A stretch of 64,000 nt of DNA from Olleya aquimaris (GTDB lineage Bacteria; Bacteroidota; Bacteroidia; Flavobacteriales; Flavobacteriaceae): NCBI RefSeq assembly GCF_003259525.1, contig NZ_QLLO01000003.1:248748-312747 (forward strand), read 5' to 3'. Positions 27,844 to 37,472 of the stretch are shown in pieces (position 1 is the first letter of the stretch; each line of letters begins with the position of its first letter). Below the pieces are notes generated by a model. The model worked only from the letters and a program-made list of their open reading frames with translations. It made no database searches and was not told the DNA's origin. The position numbers were made by a program, and so were the translations under genes.

Positions 27844-28581
27844 ATGTGTTTTCATACTAGTGTTAAAGATCGGGTGATTAAAATAGAAAAACGCTTTGGT
27901 GTAACCATTAGCGACACTAATATTGTGACCCTTTTTGACCAACCCAACTACCACCTTAATGGGTTTGCGCATCCTAATATGTTAGTGATTCCGCAAGGAA
28001 AACCAGAAGTGCTAGCGCCTGGAGTTTGGGGCATTGTACCAGATGATAATACTCCAGAAACTATAAAACCCTATTACAAAGAGGCTGTACGTTTTGGTGG
28101 TGGTTTAAATGCACAAAGCGAAAAATTGTTTAGCCATTTTGTGTATAAAAATGTGGCACTTACCCAACGCTGTATTATACCTGTATCTGGTTTTTTCGAG
28201 CCACATACAGTAGGTAAAAAAAAGTTTCCGTTTTACATCCACAGACAGGATGACCAACTTATGGGATTGGCTGGTATCTATACCGTTATTGGCACCTATA
28301 TTACCTATAGTATTTTAACTAAAAAAGCGTCGCCTTTATTTGCCGAAATACACAATGTTAAGAATAGACAACCTGTTATTTTAGAGCCTTCCCTAGAACA
28401 GGATTGGCTGAACCCAGAATTATCGACTACAGAAGTTATGGAGTTGATCGCGGAACCCTTTCCGGATAGTACTTTAGAGACCTATCCTGTAAGTAAAGAG
28501 CTGTTTAGTCCTAAGGTTGATAGTAATACAGCAGACAGTATAAAACCTGTGCAGTATCCAGAATTAAATACCTTGTTTTAA
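27844..28581 (+). CDS. SRAP (YedK/HMCES) abasic-site DNA-protein crosslinking protein
   Basis: 245 aa. Cys2 directly follows the initiator Met (MCFHTS), as required for the thiazolidine crosslink with abasic sites in single-stranded DNA. RCIIPVSGFFEPH (near 106-118) carries the conserved Glu and EIHNVKNRQPVIL (near 168-180) the conserved His region. These proteins protect stalled forks and are often called SOS response-associated peptidases. An isolated gene here. Confidence 0.9.
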   Translation: MCFHTSVKDRVIKIEKRFGVTISDTNIVTLFDQPNYHLNGFAHPNMLVIPQGKPEVLAPGVWGIVPDDNTPETIKPYYKEAVRFGGGLNAQSEKLFSHFVYKNVALTQRCIIPVSGFFEPHTVGKKKFPFYIHRQDDQLMGLAGIYTVIGTYITYSILTKKASPLFAEIHNVKNRQPVILEPSLEQDWLNPELSTTEVMELIAEPFPDSTLETYPVSKELFSPKVDSNTADSIKPVQYPELNTLF

Positions 28582-28624
28582 TACCACTTACATCAAGCGA
28601 TAATGCTATAGATTGGATTACAGA

Positions 28625-29500
28625 TTAGCGTTGTCCTTTTTTAAATCCGTAGGTGTTTTGATGGATAAAATCTTTAGGAAATTGATCGTCGCCTTTAAAC
28701 CCAATAAGTACTTGACCACTATCTTCTGGGATGTAATTGGTTTTAAAAATATAATCCCATAGACTTAAACTAATACCATAATTGACTCCGTGAGTGCCTT
28801 TTGGTAAGGTGTAGGCATGATGGTATAAATGCATCACCGGATTATTAAAGATGTATTTAAAAACGCCCCAAGTTATTTTGATATTGGCATGGTTTAAATG
28901 CCCAATAGTAATAGCAATAAAATGAACAATATAGGCTTGTTCGGGCTCAAAACCTCCAAGTATCATAACACCAAAGGTTTTTAAAGGTTTGTACAAGATA
29001 TTTTCCATCCAATGGTAACGTAAATGCGCAGCAAATCCCATTTCTTTGACACTGTGGTGCACCTTATGAAACTTCCATAAAAACGGATAGCGATGCAATA
29101 ACACATGGGTAAACCATTGCACAAAATCTAGAACTACAAAAAACACCAGTAATTGTATCCACATAGGCCAATGGGCAATATCGATAAGCGCTAAGCTTTT
29201 TACAGTTATATTTAAATCTGTAAACAACACACCCAATACCTTGTAAACGCCTGCTATAACAATAGCAAAAATGAAAAAGTTAAAATACATATAGAAGGCA
29301 TCTAGCCAGAAATCTTTACGGAAAATAGCTTGTTGTTTTCGCCAAGGAAACGCAATTTCTAACAGCCATACAACTAATGAAATCAAGGTGAGTCCCCAAA
29401 AATAATTGGTGTACCAAGGGACTTCAAACAAGATCGATTTCCAGGTCCAAGACACTGTCCCATTAAAAGCAGTTACAAATGCATCAATATATTTTTCCAT
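28625..29500 (-). CDS. Fatty acid hydroxylase / sterol desaturase family membrane protein
   Basis: 291 aa with several transmembrane helices. The diiron histidine clusters of the family are present: HVLLH (about 135-139), HKVHH (about 147-151), HLNH and HLYHH (about 227-231). The enzyme should oxidise a lipid substrate with O2 in the cytoplasmic membrane; the substrate is not evident. A Crp-type 44-bp promoter module at 29527-29570 resembles that of the sulfur cluster. Confidence 0.85.
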   Translation of the reverse strand: MEKYIDAFVTAFNGTVSWTWKSILFEVPWYTNYFWGLTLISLVVWLLEIAFPWRKQQAIFRKDFWLDAFYMYFNFFIFAIVIAGVYKVLGVLFTDLNITVKSLALIDIAHWPMWIQLLVFFVVLDFVQWFTHVLLHRYPFLWKFHKVHHSVKEMGFAAHLRYHWMENILYKPLKTFGVMILGGFEPEQAYIVHFIAITIGHLNHANIKITWGVFKYIFNNPVMHLYHHAYTLPKGTHGVNYGISLSLWDYIFKTNYIPEDSGQVLIGFKGDDQFPKDFIHQNTYGFKKGQR

Positions 29501-29526
29501 TGGTAATGTATACAGTTTTGAAAGGT

Positions 29527-29570
29527 TAAAGTTAAGACATTTACATAATGTATGATGTAATATATGTTAC
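29527..29570 (-). promoter_or_regulatory. Candidate Crp/Fnr-type promoter of the fatty acid hydroxylase gene
   Basis: GTAAT-ATAT-GTTAC (29557-29570, one mismatch from the sulfur-cluster palindrome) lies 22 bp upstream of TAACTTTA (minus strand, 29527-29534). Spacing is identical to the four sites in the sulfur cluster. One-mismatch sites alone are expected by chance in 64 kb, so the shared spacing is the main support. Confidence 0.4.
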
Positions 29571-29607
29571 AGAAGTTGTCGTAAAACAGATGTGTACATA
29601 ACAAAAA

Positions 29608-29630
29608 AAGTGCTCATTTACTGAGCACTT
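29608..29630 (-). terminator. Intrinsic terminator of the alcohol dehydrogenase gene
   Basis: A 9-bp stem (AAGTGCTCA / TGAGCACTT) with a 5-nt loop, followed on the minus strand by a T run, 23 bp past the stop at 29653. Confidence 0.85.
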
Positions 29631-29652
29631 ATTATAATCTTAAACGTTAGTA

Positions 29653-30657
29653 TTACGCTTTTAATACCACTCTAAATCTAGCGTTACCGTCTTCCAGGTG
29701 TTTAATGGCTTGGTTAACGTCTTCTAGTTTAAATTCTTCAACCGTAGGATAGATATCATGACGTACACAAAACTCTAACATTTTTCTGGTGAGTGCGATG
29801 CTTCCTAATGGGCTACCTCCAACCGACTTTTCGCCAGATATCATGCTAAATGCTGGGATTTCCATGGGTTCTAACACAGCTCCAACGGTATGTAGTTTTC
29901 CTTGTGGTGCTAAGGTGCTTAAAAAAGCGTCCCAATTTAACTTCACGTTAGTGGTATTTAATATAAAATCTAAAGTTCCAGCAATGCTTTCCAGTTCTTC
30001 ACTATTAGTAGAATCGACTACATTGTGTGCTCCCATTTTTTTAAGCGCATCCGTTTTATCTTTATTGGACGTAAATGCAGTCACCTCGCAACCCCAAGCT
30101 TTTAAAAACTTAAGTGCCATATGCCCTAATCCACCAATACCTATCACTCCCACTTTATCTGTAGGTTGTACACCTGATAAGACTATAGGGTTAAACACGG
30201 TAATTCCGCCACAAAATAAAGGTCCAGCTTTAGCCATATCAATACCTTCTGGTAATAGTGTAGCCCAAGACCAATGTCCTCTAACTATATCTGCAAAACC
30301 TCCATGACGACCTACTATCGTTGCTTCTGCCGATCCACACAAGTGCTGTTTACCATCCATACATTGGTTGCAGTGTAAACAAGAAGCACTGTACCAACCT
30401 AGTCCTACTTTGTCTCCTTTTTTTAGTCCTTTAACCTCTTTACCAACATCTAACACTTCGCCAACAATTTCGTGTCCAGGAACTAATGGATATTGAGATA
30501 ATCCCCAATCGTTATTGACCATACTTAAATCGCTGTGACATAACCCACAATAATGGACTTTAATATCGACTTCTTCGTTACCAATATCTGGTAAATTATA
30601 ATTAAAAGGTTCTAATTGTTCTCCAGCAGCTTTGGCTGCATATGCGTTTACTTTCAT
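29653..30657 (-). CDS. Zinc-dependent NAD(P) alcohol dehydrogenase (YahK/cinnamyl-alcohol type)
   Basis: 334 aa. Catalytic zinc ligands CGLCHSD (Cys37 region) and GHE (about 63-65); structural zinc cysteines CLHCNQCMDGKQHLC (about 93-107); Rossmann glycine motif GIGGLGHMA (about 172-180). It reduces aldehydes with NAD(P)H in the cytoplasm. Monocistronic, with its own terminator at 29608-29630. Confidence 0.9.
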   Translation of the reverse strand: MKVNAYAAKAAGEQLEPFNYNLPDIGNEEVDIKVHYCGLCHSDLSMVNNDWGLSQYPLVPGHEIVGEVLDVGKEVKGLKKGDKVGLGWYSASCLHCNQCMDGKQHLCGSAEATIVGRHGGFADIVRGHWSWATLLPEGIDMAKAGPLFCGGITVFNPIVLSGVQPTDKVGVIGIGGLGHMALKFLKAWGCEVTAFTSNKDKTDALKKMGAHNVVDSTNSEELESIAGTLDFILNTTNVKLNWDAFLSTLAPQGKLHTVGAVLEPMEIPAFSMISGEKSVGGSPLGSIALTRKMLEFCVRHDIYPTVEEFKLEDVNQAIKHLEDGNARFRVVLKA

Positions 30658-30817
30658 AGTGTTCTTTTTTTGTTATTCTTAATCTAATAAAGGTACTAAC
30701 TAATTTTTGAAGCAAATCATATATTGAAGGTGATCTATAATAAAATTATGTTAAAATAGAATGTCATTAGTTTTATTAGTATATTTATCTAATAACCAAC
30801 ACAATACATAAACCATT

Positions 30818-31306
30818 ATGAAAACAAACATTAAATTATTTGGGATTTTAGTTTTGGCAGCAGTATTATTTTCTGCTTGTGAAACTAAAGAAAAAGAAGT
30901 TGCTGTAGACAAGGATGCTTTAACTGCAGAGCTACAAGCAATGGAAGATGCTTTTGCAGCAGGTCAAAAAGCTAAAGACGCAGACGCAGTTGTTGCCTAT
31001 TATAGTGACGATGCCATAAGTTATGGTCAAAATGAAAAACCTAGAGTAGGAAAAGCAGCCATTAAAGCTGATATGGAAGAAGGATTTGCAAAGGACACTT
31101 TGGGACATTACAACGTCTATAAAGTTGTAGATGTTTTTGCTGATGGAGACTTAGCTGTAGAAGTAGGCTCTTGGACACGTTATGACTCCTCTGGTAGTGA
31201 AGTTAATAACGGACATTACATGTCGGTTTTTGAAAAACGCGATGGTAAATACGTTTGCGTTAGAGATATGGGAAGCACTGCAACACCATTAAAAAAAGAT
31301 GAATAA
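30818..31306 (+). CDS. DUF4440/SnoaL-like (NTF2 fold) lipoprotein
   Basis: 162 aa. A lipoprotein signal (LAAVLFSAC, Cys20) is followed by an NTF2-like domain (MEDAFAAGQKAKDADAVVAYYSDDAISYG, then GKAAIKADMEEGF). Such domains bind small ligands or are catalytic; no specific role can be read. Monocistronic between two terminators. Confidence 0.8.
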   Translation: MKTNIKLFGILVLAAVLFSACETKEKEVAVDKDALTAELQAMEDAFAAGQKAKDADAVVAYYSDDAISYGQNEKPRVGKAAIKADMEEGFAKDTLGHYNVYKVVDVFADGDLAVEVGSWTRYDSSGSEVNNGHYMSVFEKRDGKYVCVRDMGSTATPLKKDE

Positions 31307-31331
31307 GCCACTTTAGTTTAGCGCTTAATTT

Positions 31332-31363
31332 AAAAAAGACAACCTAAACAGGTTGTCTTTTTT
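31332..31363. terminator. Bidirectional terminator between convergent genes
   Basis: A perfect 14-bp stem (AAAAAAGACAACCT / AGGTTGTCTTTTTT) with a 4-nt loop serves both the lipoprotein gene (+) and acsA (-). Confidence 0.9.
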
Positions 31364-31395
31364 AATTGACTTAATATTATTAGTTTCTACTCAAT

Positions 31396-33342
31396 TTATA
31401 GTACATTATCCATAATCTCTTGCACACATTCTGGATTAAGTAATGTACTGGTATCACCAAGGTTATCGGTTTCACTAGCTGCTATTTTACGTAAAATACG
31501 ACGCATGATTTTTCCGCTTCGGGTTTTTGGTAATCCACTAGTAAACTGGATTTTATCCAACTTAGCAATAGGTCCTATTTGCTCTGTAATTAACTGGTTA
31601 ATCTCCAAACGTAAAGCCTCTTGGTCACTAGTTGATCCAATATCTTTTAACGTGACAAAACCATACAGCGCATTCCCTTTAATGTCATGAGGAAAACCTA
31701 CTATAGCGCTTTCTGCAACTATTGGATGCTCGTTAATAGCATCTTCTATTGGTGCAGTCCCTAAATTATGTCCAGAGACAATAATAACATCGTCCACACG
31801 ACCAGTAATACGGTAATTACCAGATGCATCACGTAATGCACCATCGCCTGGAAAGTACTTGTTTTTATAGGCAGAAAAATAGACATTTTTATACCGTTGA
31901 TGATCGCCATAAATAGTTCTAGCAATGGATGGCCAAGGAAATTGTATTGCTAAAATACCTTCTGCTGGATTCCCTTCAATTATAGTTCCATCTGTATCTA
32001 ATAGTACTGGCTGAACACCAGGTAATGGTAAGGTTGCAAAGGTTGGTTTGTCTTTAGTCACACCTGCTAAAGAGGATATCATAATACCTCCTGTTTCGGT
32101 TTGCCACCATGTATCTACTATTGGGCATTTTCCTTTTCCGACGTAATCGTTATACCAATTCCATGCTTCTAGATTAATAGGCTCTCCTACTGTGCCTAAT
32201 GTTTTTAAATGTTTCAGATTATAATTATCTGCATAATTAGTGTCCTGTTTTGCTAAGGCTCTAATAGCTGTTGGAGCAGTATAAAACTGATTGACTTTGT
32301 GTTTTTCACAAATGTCCCAAAAGCGACCATAATCAGGGTAACTTGGCACACCTTCAAACATTAATGTGGTTGCACCATTGGCTAATGGACCATACACAAT
32401 ATAACTATGACCTGTAATCCATCCAATATCTGCAGTACACCAATACACATCTTTTGGGCTAGATCGTGTATAATCTCTACCAAAATCGTTGGTTTTACTG
32501 CAACTATATTGAAATACATTTCTAAACGTATACGCTGTATAGACCATATATCCACCACAAGTATGTACCATACCTTTTGGTTTTCCTGTAGAACCAGAAG
32601 TATATAATATAAACAACATATCTTCTGCATCCATGATTTCTGCAGGACAATTATCGTCTACTGTCTTAAGTTGATCATGCCACCATACTTGGTTTTTTAA
32701 TAAAGTCACATCATTATTAACACGCTTTAAAACAATGGTTGTTTGTATGGTTGGACAGGTTTCTAATGCTTGGTCTGCAATGTCTTTTAAAGGCGTTATT
32801 TTGGTGCCTCTAAAACCACCATCTGCGGTTAATAACACTTTACATGCTGCATCATTAATTCTTGCTGATAAAGCAGATGCAGAAAATCCTGCAAATACAA
32901 CCGAATGAACTGCACCAATTCTGGCACAGGCTAAAACAGCAACAGTTAATTCTGGTACCATTGGCATGTAAATACACACACGATCGCCTTTTTTTACATT
33001 ATTGGCTTTAAGCACGTTAGCAAACTTACAGACTTTGCTATGTAATGCTTTATAAGTGAAGTATTGCGCACCTTCATTAGGATCGTTAGGTTCAAAAATA
33101 AGTGCAGTTTCATTACCTCTATCTTTTAAATGTCGATCTAAACAGTTTTCTGTGATATTGAGTTTTCCATCTTTAAACCATGTGACTTCAGGTTTTGTAA
33201 AATCCCATTCTAAGACTTTAGACCACTTTTTTTTCCAAACAAAAGACTCTGCTATTTCTTCCCAAAAAGCTTCTGGGTTATCTATACTAGCTTGATAAGC
33301 TTTTTCATATTCTTTGTAAGAATTAATTTGAAATCTTTGCAT
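31396..33342 (-). CDS. acsA: Acetyl-coenzyme A synthetase
   Basis: 648 aa, the usual length. The adenylation motif YTSGSTGKPKG is at about 247-257, and the C-terminal SGKIMRR motif with the acetylation-target lysine is near 610. It activates acetate to acetyl-CoA via acetyl-AMP in the cytoplasm. Monocistronic, with a terminator shared with the preceding convergent gene. Confidence 0.95.
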   Translation of the reverse strand: MQRFQINSYKEYEKAYQASIDNPEAFWEEIAESFVWKKKWSKVLEWDFTKPEVTWFKDGKLNITENCLDRHLKDRGNETALIFEPNDPNEGAQYFTYKALHSKVCKFANVLKANNVKKGDRVCIYMPMVPELTVAVLACARIGAVHSVVFAGFSASALSARINDAACKVLLTADGGFRGTKITPLKDIADQALETCPTIQTTIVLKRVNNDVTLLKNQVWWHDQLKTVDDNCPAEIMDAEDMLFILYTSGSTGKPKGMVHTCGGYMVYTAYTFRNVFQYSCSKTNDFGRDYTRSSPKDVYWCTADIGWITGHSYIVYGPLANGATTLMFEGVPSYPDYGRFWDICEKHKVNQFYTAPTAIRALAKQDTNYADNYNLKHLKTLGTVGEPINLEAWNWYNDYVGKGKCPIVDTWWQTETGGIMISSLAGVTKDKPTFATLPLPGVQPVLLDTDGTIIEGNPAEGILAIQFPWPSIARTIYGDHQRYKNVYFSAYKNKYFPGDGALRDASGNYRITGRVDDVIIVSGHNLGTAPIEDAINEHPIVAESAIVGFPHDIKGNALYGFVTLKDIGSTSDQEALRLEINQLITEQIGPIAKLDKIQFTSGLPKTRSGKIMRRILRKIAASETDNLGDTSTLLNPECVQEIMDNVL

Positions 33343-33534
33343 CGGTTTATAAGTATTAAAAGTGAATTAAAAGTACTAAATATTATTAATATTTCTGATT
33401 ATTTTACTTACTGTCACTAATTGGTTTTTATATATGTTAATACTTGGTATTTGTTTTAATCAAAACTGCACAGTAATTAATGAATTAAACAAAATATGAA
33501 TCGAATATTAAACAATCCTAAAGTTAGCGATCCA

Positions 33535-33713
33535 TCTAATTTAGCTTCTGTTCATTTTTCCTTGATGAAAAACGAACCAAAAAATCACTATCAAAATTAG
33601 GAAATTGCTAAAGCACCAGTCACTTTCGGAGCTACGTGCTTAATGCTACGCATTGCATCTCCACTCCTTCGTTCATTATTTCTGAATTTTGATGTTTTCC
33701 GACGGTGTCGGAA
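33535..33713. repeat. Structured intergenic element, candidate dispersed repeat
   Basis: The 421-bp gap between acsA and the symporter holds no gene. It carries a long imperfect hairpin with arms 33590-33605 and 33678-33693 (14 of 16 pairs) and a second small inverted repeat TTCCGAC-GGT-GTCGGAA (33697-33713). The left flank (33561-33587, CTTGATGAAAAACGAACC and following) resembles intergenic repeats I recall from other flavobacterial genomes. GC content rises in the middle relative to the surroundings. Confidence 0.45.
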
Positions 33714-33763
33714 TTTCAAGTCGCATTTGTATTCATCATTTAAAACACACAATAATTATTGTT

Positions 33764-35149
33764 TTAGCTATTGTTTTGTTTCATTCTTTTAAAATAGGCT
33801 TTAGCTTCTTTAACCACTTTTGGAGCTAAAATTAGCGTTGCCAACATGGTAGGAATTGCCATTAAAGCAAATACACCATCTATAAGGTTAATCATCATCT
33901 CAAATGGTGTGGTTGCTGCTAAAACAATACTGGTAATATATAAATACTTATAATAATGTTGGTTTTTTACTCCTACTAAAAACGACATACATTTAGTACC
34001 ATAATAGGCATAAGAAAATAGCGAAGACACGCTGAATATAAAAACACAAATCATTAATAAATACTGTCCATACCCAGGAATGGCTTGCTGAAATGCAGAT
34101 GCAGTTAGCGTCACTCCGTTGTCTGATGTGGTTTCCCAAACACCTGTCACTAAAATAGCCAAAGCGGTTAAAGTACATACAATTAATGTGTCAATAACTG
34201 GTCCCATCATTGCTACTAATCCTTCTCTAACAGGTTCGTTAGTTTTTGCTGCGCCATGCGCCAATGGTGCTGTACCTATACCTGCTTCGTTAGAAAACGC
34301 ACCACGTCTAATACCTAAAATAATTAATGCGCCTAACATACCTCCAAAAACAGCATCGCCTTTTATGTAATTAGCTTCAAAAGCATCTGTAAATATTAAA
34401 GTGAAGTATTTTGGGATTTCGGTATAATTAATTCCTAAAATAATCAAGACTAAAATAAAATATAGAATCACCATTGAAGGTACCATTTTGGACGCAATGG
34501 TACTAATACGTTTTAATCCTCCAAGAATCACTATAGATGTAAAAACCACTAAAATAGCTGCCAATATAAGGTTTGAAGTAAAACTAACTTCCACACCATT
34601 TGGAATTAATATAATATCATTAATAGCTTGTTTTAATTGATTTACATTAACAACGGGAAGCGCTCCTAACATTCCAAAAAAGCTAAACATAACTGCTAAA
34701 AATTTCCAGTTTTTGCCTAAACCTTCTGTAATAAAATACATGGGACCACCTTGAATTTGACCTGCAGAATCCTTTCCACGATACATAATGGCTAAAGTTG
34801 ATGTAAAAAACTTTGTTGCCATACCTACAATTGCACTTATCCACATCCAAAACATGGCTCCTGGCCCACCTACCGAAATAGCTAACGCGACACCTGCAAT
34901 ATTTCCCATACCAATGGTAGAAGATAATGCTGTAGTTAATGCTTTAAAATGACTAATTTCTCCTAAATCTGACGCATTATCGTACTTCCCTCTTAACACT
35001 TGAATGGCGTGTCCTAAATACCTAAAGGGTAAAAATTTAGAAAGTACCAACAAATAGGTACCTCCTCCAATTAATAATATTAATAAGGGTAAACCCCAAA
35101 CAAATGAAGAAAACTGCTCTACTAAAGTATTTAATGTATCGTACACCAT
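33764..35149 (-). CDS. Sodium/alanine symporter, AGCS family
   Basis: 461 aa with about 10-11 transmembrane helices. The family signature lies at about 75-105 (TALSSTIGMGNIAGVAL, GGPGAMFWMW) and GGPMYFITEGLG at about 136-147. It imports alanine or glycine with Na+. Monocistronic. Confidence 0.92.
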   Translation of the reverse strand: MVYDTLNTLVEQFSSFVWGLPLLILLIGGGTYLLVLSKFLPFRYLGHAIQVLRGKYDNASDLGEISHFKALTTALSSTIGMGNIAGVALAISVGGPGAMFWMWISAIVGMATKFFTSTLAIMYRGKDSAGQIQGGPMYFITEGLGKNWKFLAVMFSFFGMLGALPVVNVNQLKQAINDIILIPNGVEVSFTSNLILAAILVVFTSIVILGGLKRISTIASKMVPSMVILYFILVLIILGINYTEIPKYFTLIFTDAFEANYIKGDAVFGGMLGALIILGIRRGAFSNEAGIGTAPLAHGAAKTNEPVREGLVAMMGPVIDTLIVCTLTALAILVTGVWETTSDNGVTLTASAFQQAIPGYGQYLLMICVFIFSVSSLFSYAYYGTKCMSFLVGVKNQHYYKYLYITSIVLAATTPFEMMINLIDGVFALMAIPTMLATLILAPKVVKEAKAYFKRMKQNNS

Positions 35150-35209
35150 ATAAAAATTTAAAGTTTAAATATAACCTATTATATTTACACCACTAACACG
35201 TAATACCAT

Positions 35210-36298
35210 TTGAAACCAACACGTCTTTTTTTTCTGGATGCAGTCAGAGCATTTGCTATTTTAATGATGCTACAAGGTCATTTTATTGATACACTATTGC
35301 ATCCTATTTACAGAGATAATTCTTATACTGCTTATACGATCTGGTCCTATTTTAGAGGGATTACTGCTCCTGTGTTTTTTACAATTACAGGTTTGGTTTT
35401 TGTGTATTTATTATTAAAATCTAAAGAAAAAGGTACAGACAACAAGCGCATAAAAAAAGGGTTAAATCGTGGTTTGCTACTTATTGGATTGGGTTATGCT
35501 TTGCGATTTTCTTTTATTAGTTTAATGTATGGAAAGGTAAACATGAACTTTTTACAAGTTGATGTGTTACAATGCATTGGATTGTCACTTATTCTATTAA
35601 TTATACTGTATAGACTTAGTTTTAAAAACGAATGGCTTTTAGCAACCTTATTTTTAGTTATTGGTTTTACTGTATTTGTTACCGAACCCCTTTACAGAAC
35701 ACTAAAACTAGAAGCTGTGCCTGTGCTATTTTCTAATTATTTAAGTCTTGCAAATGGCTCTGTGTTTGCAATAATCCCTTGGTTTGGGTACGTGGCTTTT
35801 GGAGGGTTTACAGCAGTTTTATTTTCTAAGTTTGGACATAAAAACAATTATAAACCTTTTAAGATTATTAGTTTTTTAGTGATTGGTTTACTATTAATTT
35901 TTTATTCGTCGATAGCACTAAAAGTTTTAGATAATATGTTTAACATCCCTTTATTTACAAGAAGTGCAAATTATAATTATTTATTTAGCAGGCTAGGAAA
36001 TGTGCTGGTTATATTTGGATTATTTTACGCTTTTGAAAGCTATTTAAAGCAAGCTCTTATCTCAAAAATTGGACAAAAAACTTTGTCAATTTACGTGATT
36101 CATTTTATGATTATTTACGGAAGTTTTACTGGATTAAGCTTAAAACAGTTTTTCTATAAAAGTTTAACACCAACCGAAGCTATTATAGGTGCTATTATAT
36201 TTATGATAGTGGTTTGTCTAATTTCTTTTTACTATGTCAAAACCAATACCTTTATTTATAAGAAGATTCGAGGTTTGTATGAGAAGTTGAGAAGGTGA
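35210..36298 (+). CDS. DUF1624 / heparan-alpha-glucosaminide N-acetyltransferase-like membrane protein
   Basis: 362 aa, about 10 transmembrane helices. The opening LFFLDAVRAFAILMMLQGHF with a conserved His matches the acyltransferase-related DUF1624 family. The start is TTG at 35210; an in-frame TAA lies 9 bp upstream and no ATG exists before the conserved region. It probably transfers an acyl group to an envelope sugar; substrate unknown. Confidence 0.75.
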   Translation: MKPTRLFFLDAVRAFAILMMLQGHFIDTLLHPIYRDNSYTAYTIWSYFRGITAPVFFTITGLVFVYLLLKSKEKGTDNKRIKKGLNRGLLLIGLGYALRFSFISLMYGKVNMNFLQVDVLQCIGLSLILLIILYRLSFKNEWLLATLFLVIGFTVFVTEPLYRTLKLEAVPVLFSNYLSLANGSVFAIIPWFGYVAFGGFTAVLFSKFGHKNNYKPFKIISFLVIGLLLIFYSSIALKVLDNMFNIPLFTRSANYNYLFSRLGNVLVIFGLFYAFESYLKQALISKIGQKTLSIYVIHFMIIYGSFTGLSLKQFFYKSLTPTEAIIGAIIFMIVVCLISFYYVKTNTFIYKKIRGLYEKLRR

Positions 36299-36440
36299 AA
36301 TAAGTCCTGATTTGACTTTATTAAATAAATCAATTTACTACGTTTAACGACCGATATTAAACATTTGTACTCAACTTGCCAATGTATTGAAACGTTTTAT
36401 AATGCATAAGTTAAACAACACTCTACAAAATTATCAAAAT

Positions 36441-37391
36441 TTACCCTTTCAAATACTCCAAAACGTTTTCTTCAATACGCTTTTGAATATCACTTACATC
36501 AGCTTTTACGAATGGTTCTCCCATAATGTTTTCGTATAACTCAATATAACGCTCAGATACGGTTTCGATATATTCATCACTCATTTCTGGAACGGTTTGC
36601 CCTTCTAAGCCTTGAAAGTTGTTAGCTATTAACCACTGACGAACAAACTCTTTTGATAATTGCTTTTGTGCTTCGTTATTATCTTGACGGTCTTGGTAAC
36701 CTTCTGCATAAAAGTAGCGCGAGGAGTCTGGTGTATGTATTTCGTCTATCAATACTATTTTTTCGTCTTTAGTTTTTCCAAATTCATATTTGGTATCTAC
36801 TAAAATTAATCCTCTGGATGCAGCTATTTCTGTTCCACGTTGAAACAATTTACGTGTATAATCCTCTAAAATCAGGTAATCTTCTTCACTAACAATCCCT
36901 TTTTTTAAGATGTCTTCTCGCGAAATATCCTCGTCATGATCTCCCATTTCGGCTTTTGTAGCTGGAGTAATGATAGGCTCTGGAAACTTATCATTTTCCT
37001 TCATTCCTTCTGGCATCTCAACTCCACAAAGTAATCGTTTACCTGCTTTATACTCGCGTGCAGCATGACCTGACAAATACCCACGAATCACCATTTCGAC
37101 TTTAAAAGGAGTACACAAATGTCCAACTGCAACATTAGGATCTGGAGTGGCTGTTAACCAATTTGGCACCAAATCTTCAGTAGCTTTCATCATGCTTGTG
37201 GCAATCTGATTAAGGATTTGTCCTTTGTAAGGGATTCCTTTTGGCATTACCACATCAAACGCACTAAGTCGATCTGTTGCAATCATGACCAGTTCTTCGT
37301 CATTGATATTATATACCTCTCTAACTTTTCCTTTGTAAACGCTTTTTTGGTTTGGGAAGTTGAAATTGGATGCTATTATTGTGTTACTCAT
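36441..37391 (-). CDS. purC: Phosphoribosylaminoimidazole-succinocarboxamide synthase
   Basis: 316 aa. The SAICAR synthase signature [10 protein letters not shown] (20-29) with [12 protein letters not shown] (about 40-51), and DTKYEFG near 206-212. It joins CAIR and aspartate in purine synthesis. The length suits the long PurC of Bacteroidota. It lies 81 bp downstream of phoH, same strand, possibly co-transcribed. Confidence 0.95.
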   Translation of the reverse strand: MSNTIIASNFNFPNQKSVYKGKVREVYNINDEELVMIATDRLSAFDVVMPKGIPYKGQILNQIATSMMKATEDLVPNWLTATPDPNVAVGHLCTPFKVEMVIRGYLSGHAAREYKAGKRLLCGVEMPEGMKENDKFPEPIITPATKAEMGDHDEDISREDILKKGIVSEEDYLILEDYTRKLFQRGTEIAASRGLILVDTKYEFGKTKDEKIVLIDEIHTPDSSRYFYAEGYQDRQDNNEAQKQLSKEFVRQWLIANNFQGLEGQTVPEMSDEYIETVSERYIELYENIMGEPFVKADVSDIQKRIEENVLEYLKG

Positions 37392-37472
37392 TAGTTGATT
37401 TGTTTACACTTCGACAAGCTCAGTGTGACATTTAGTTATTATTTATACTGTCTACTGTGACTGCTTTATAGA

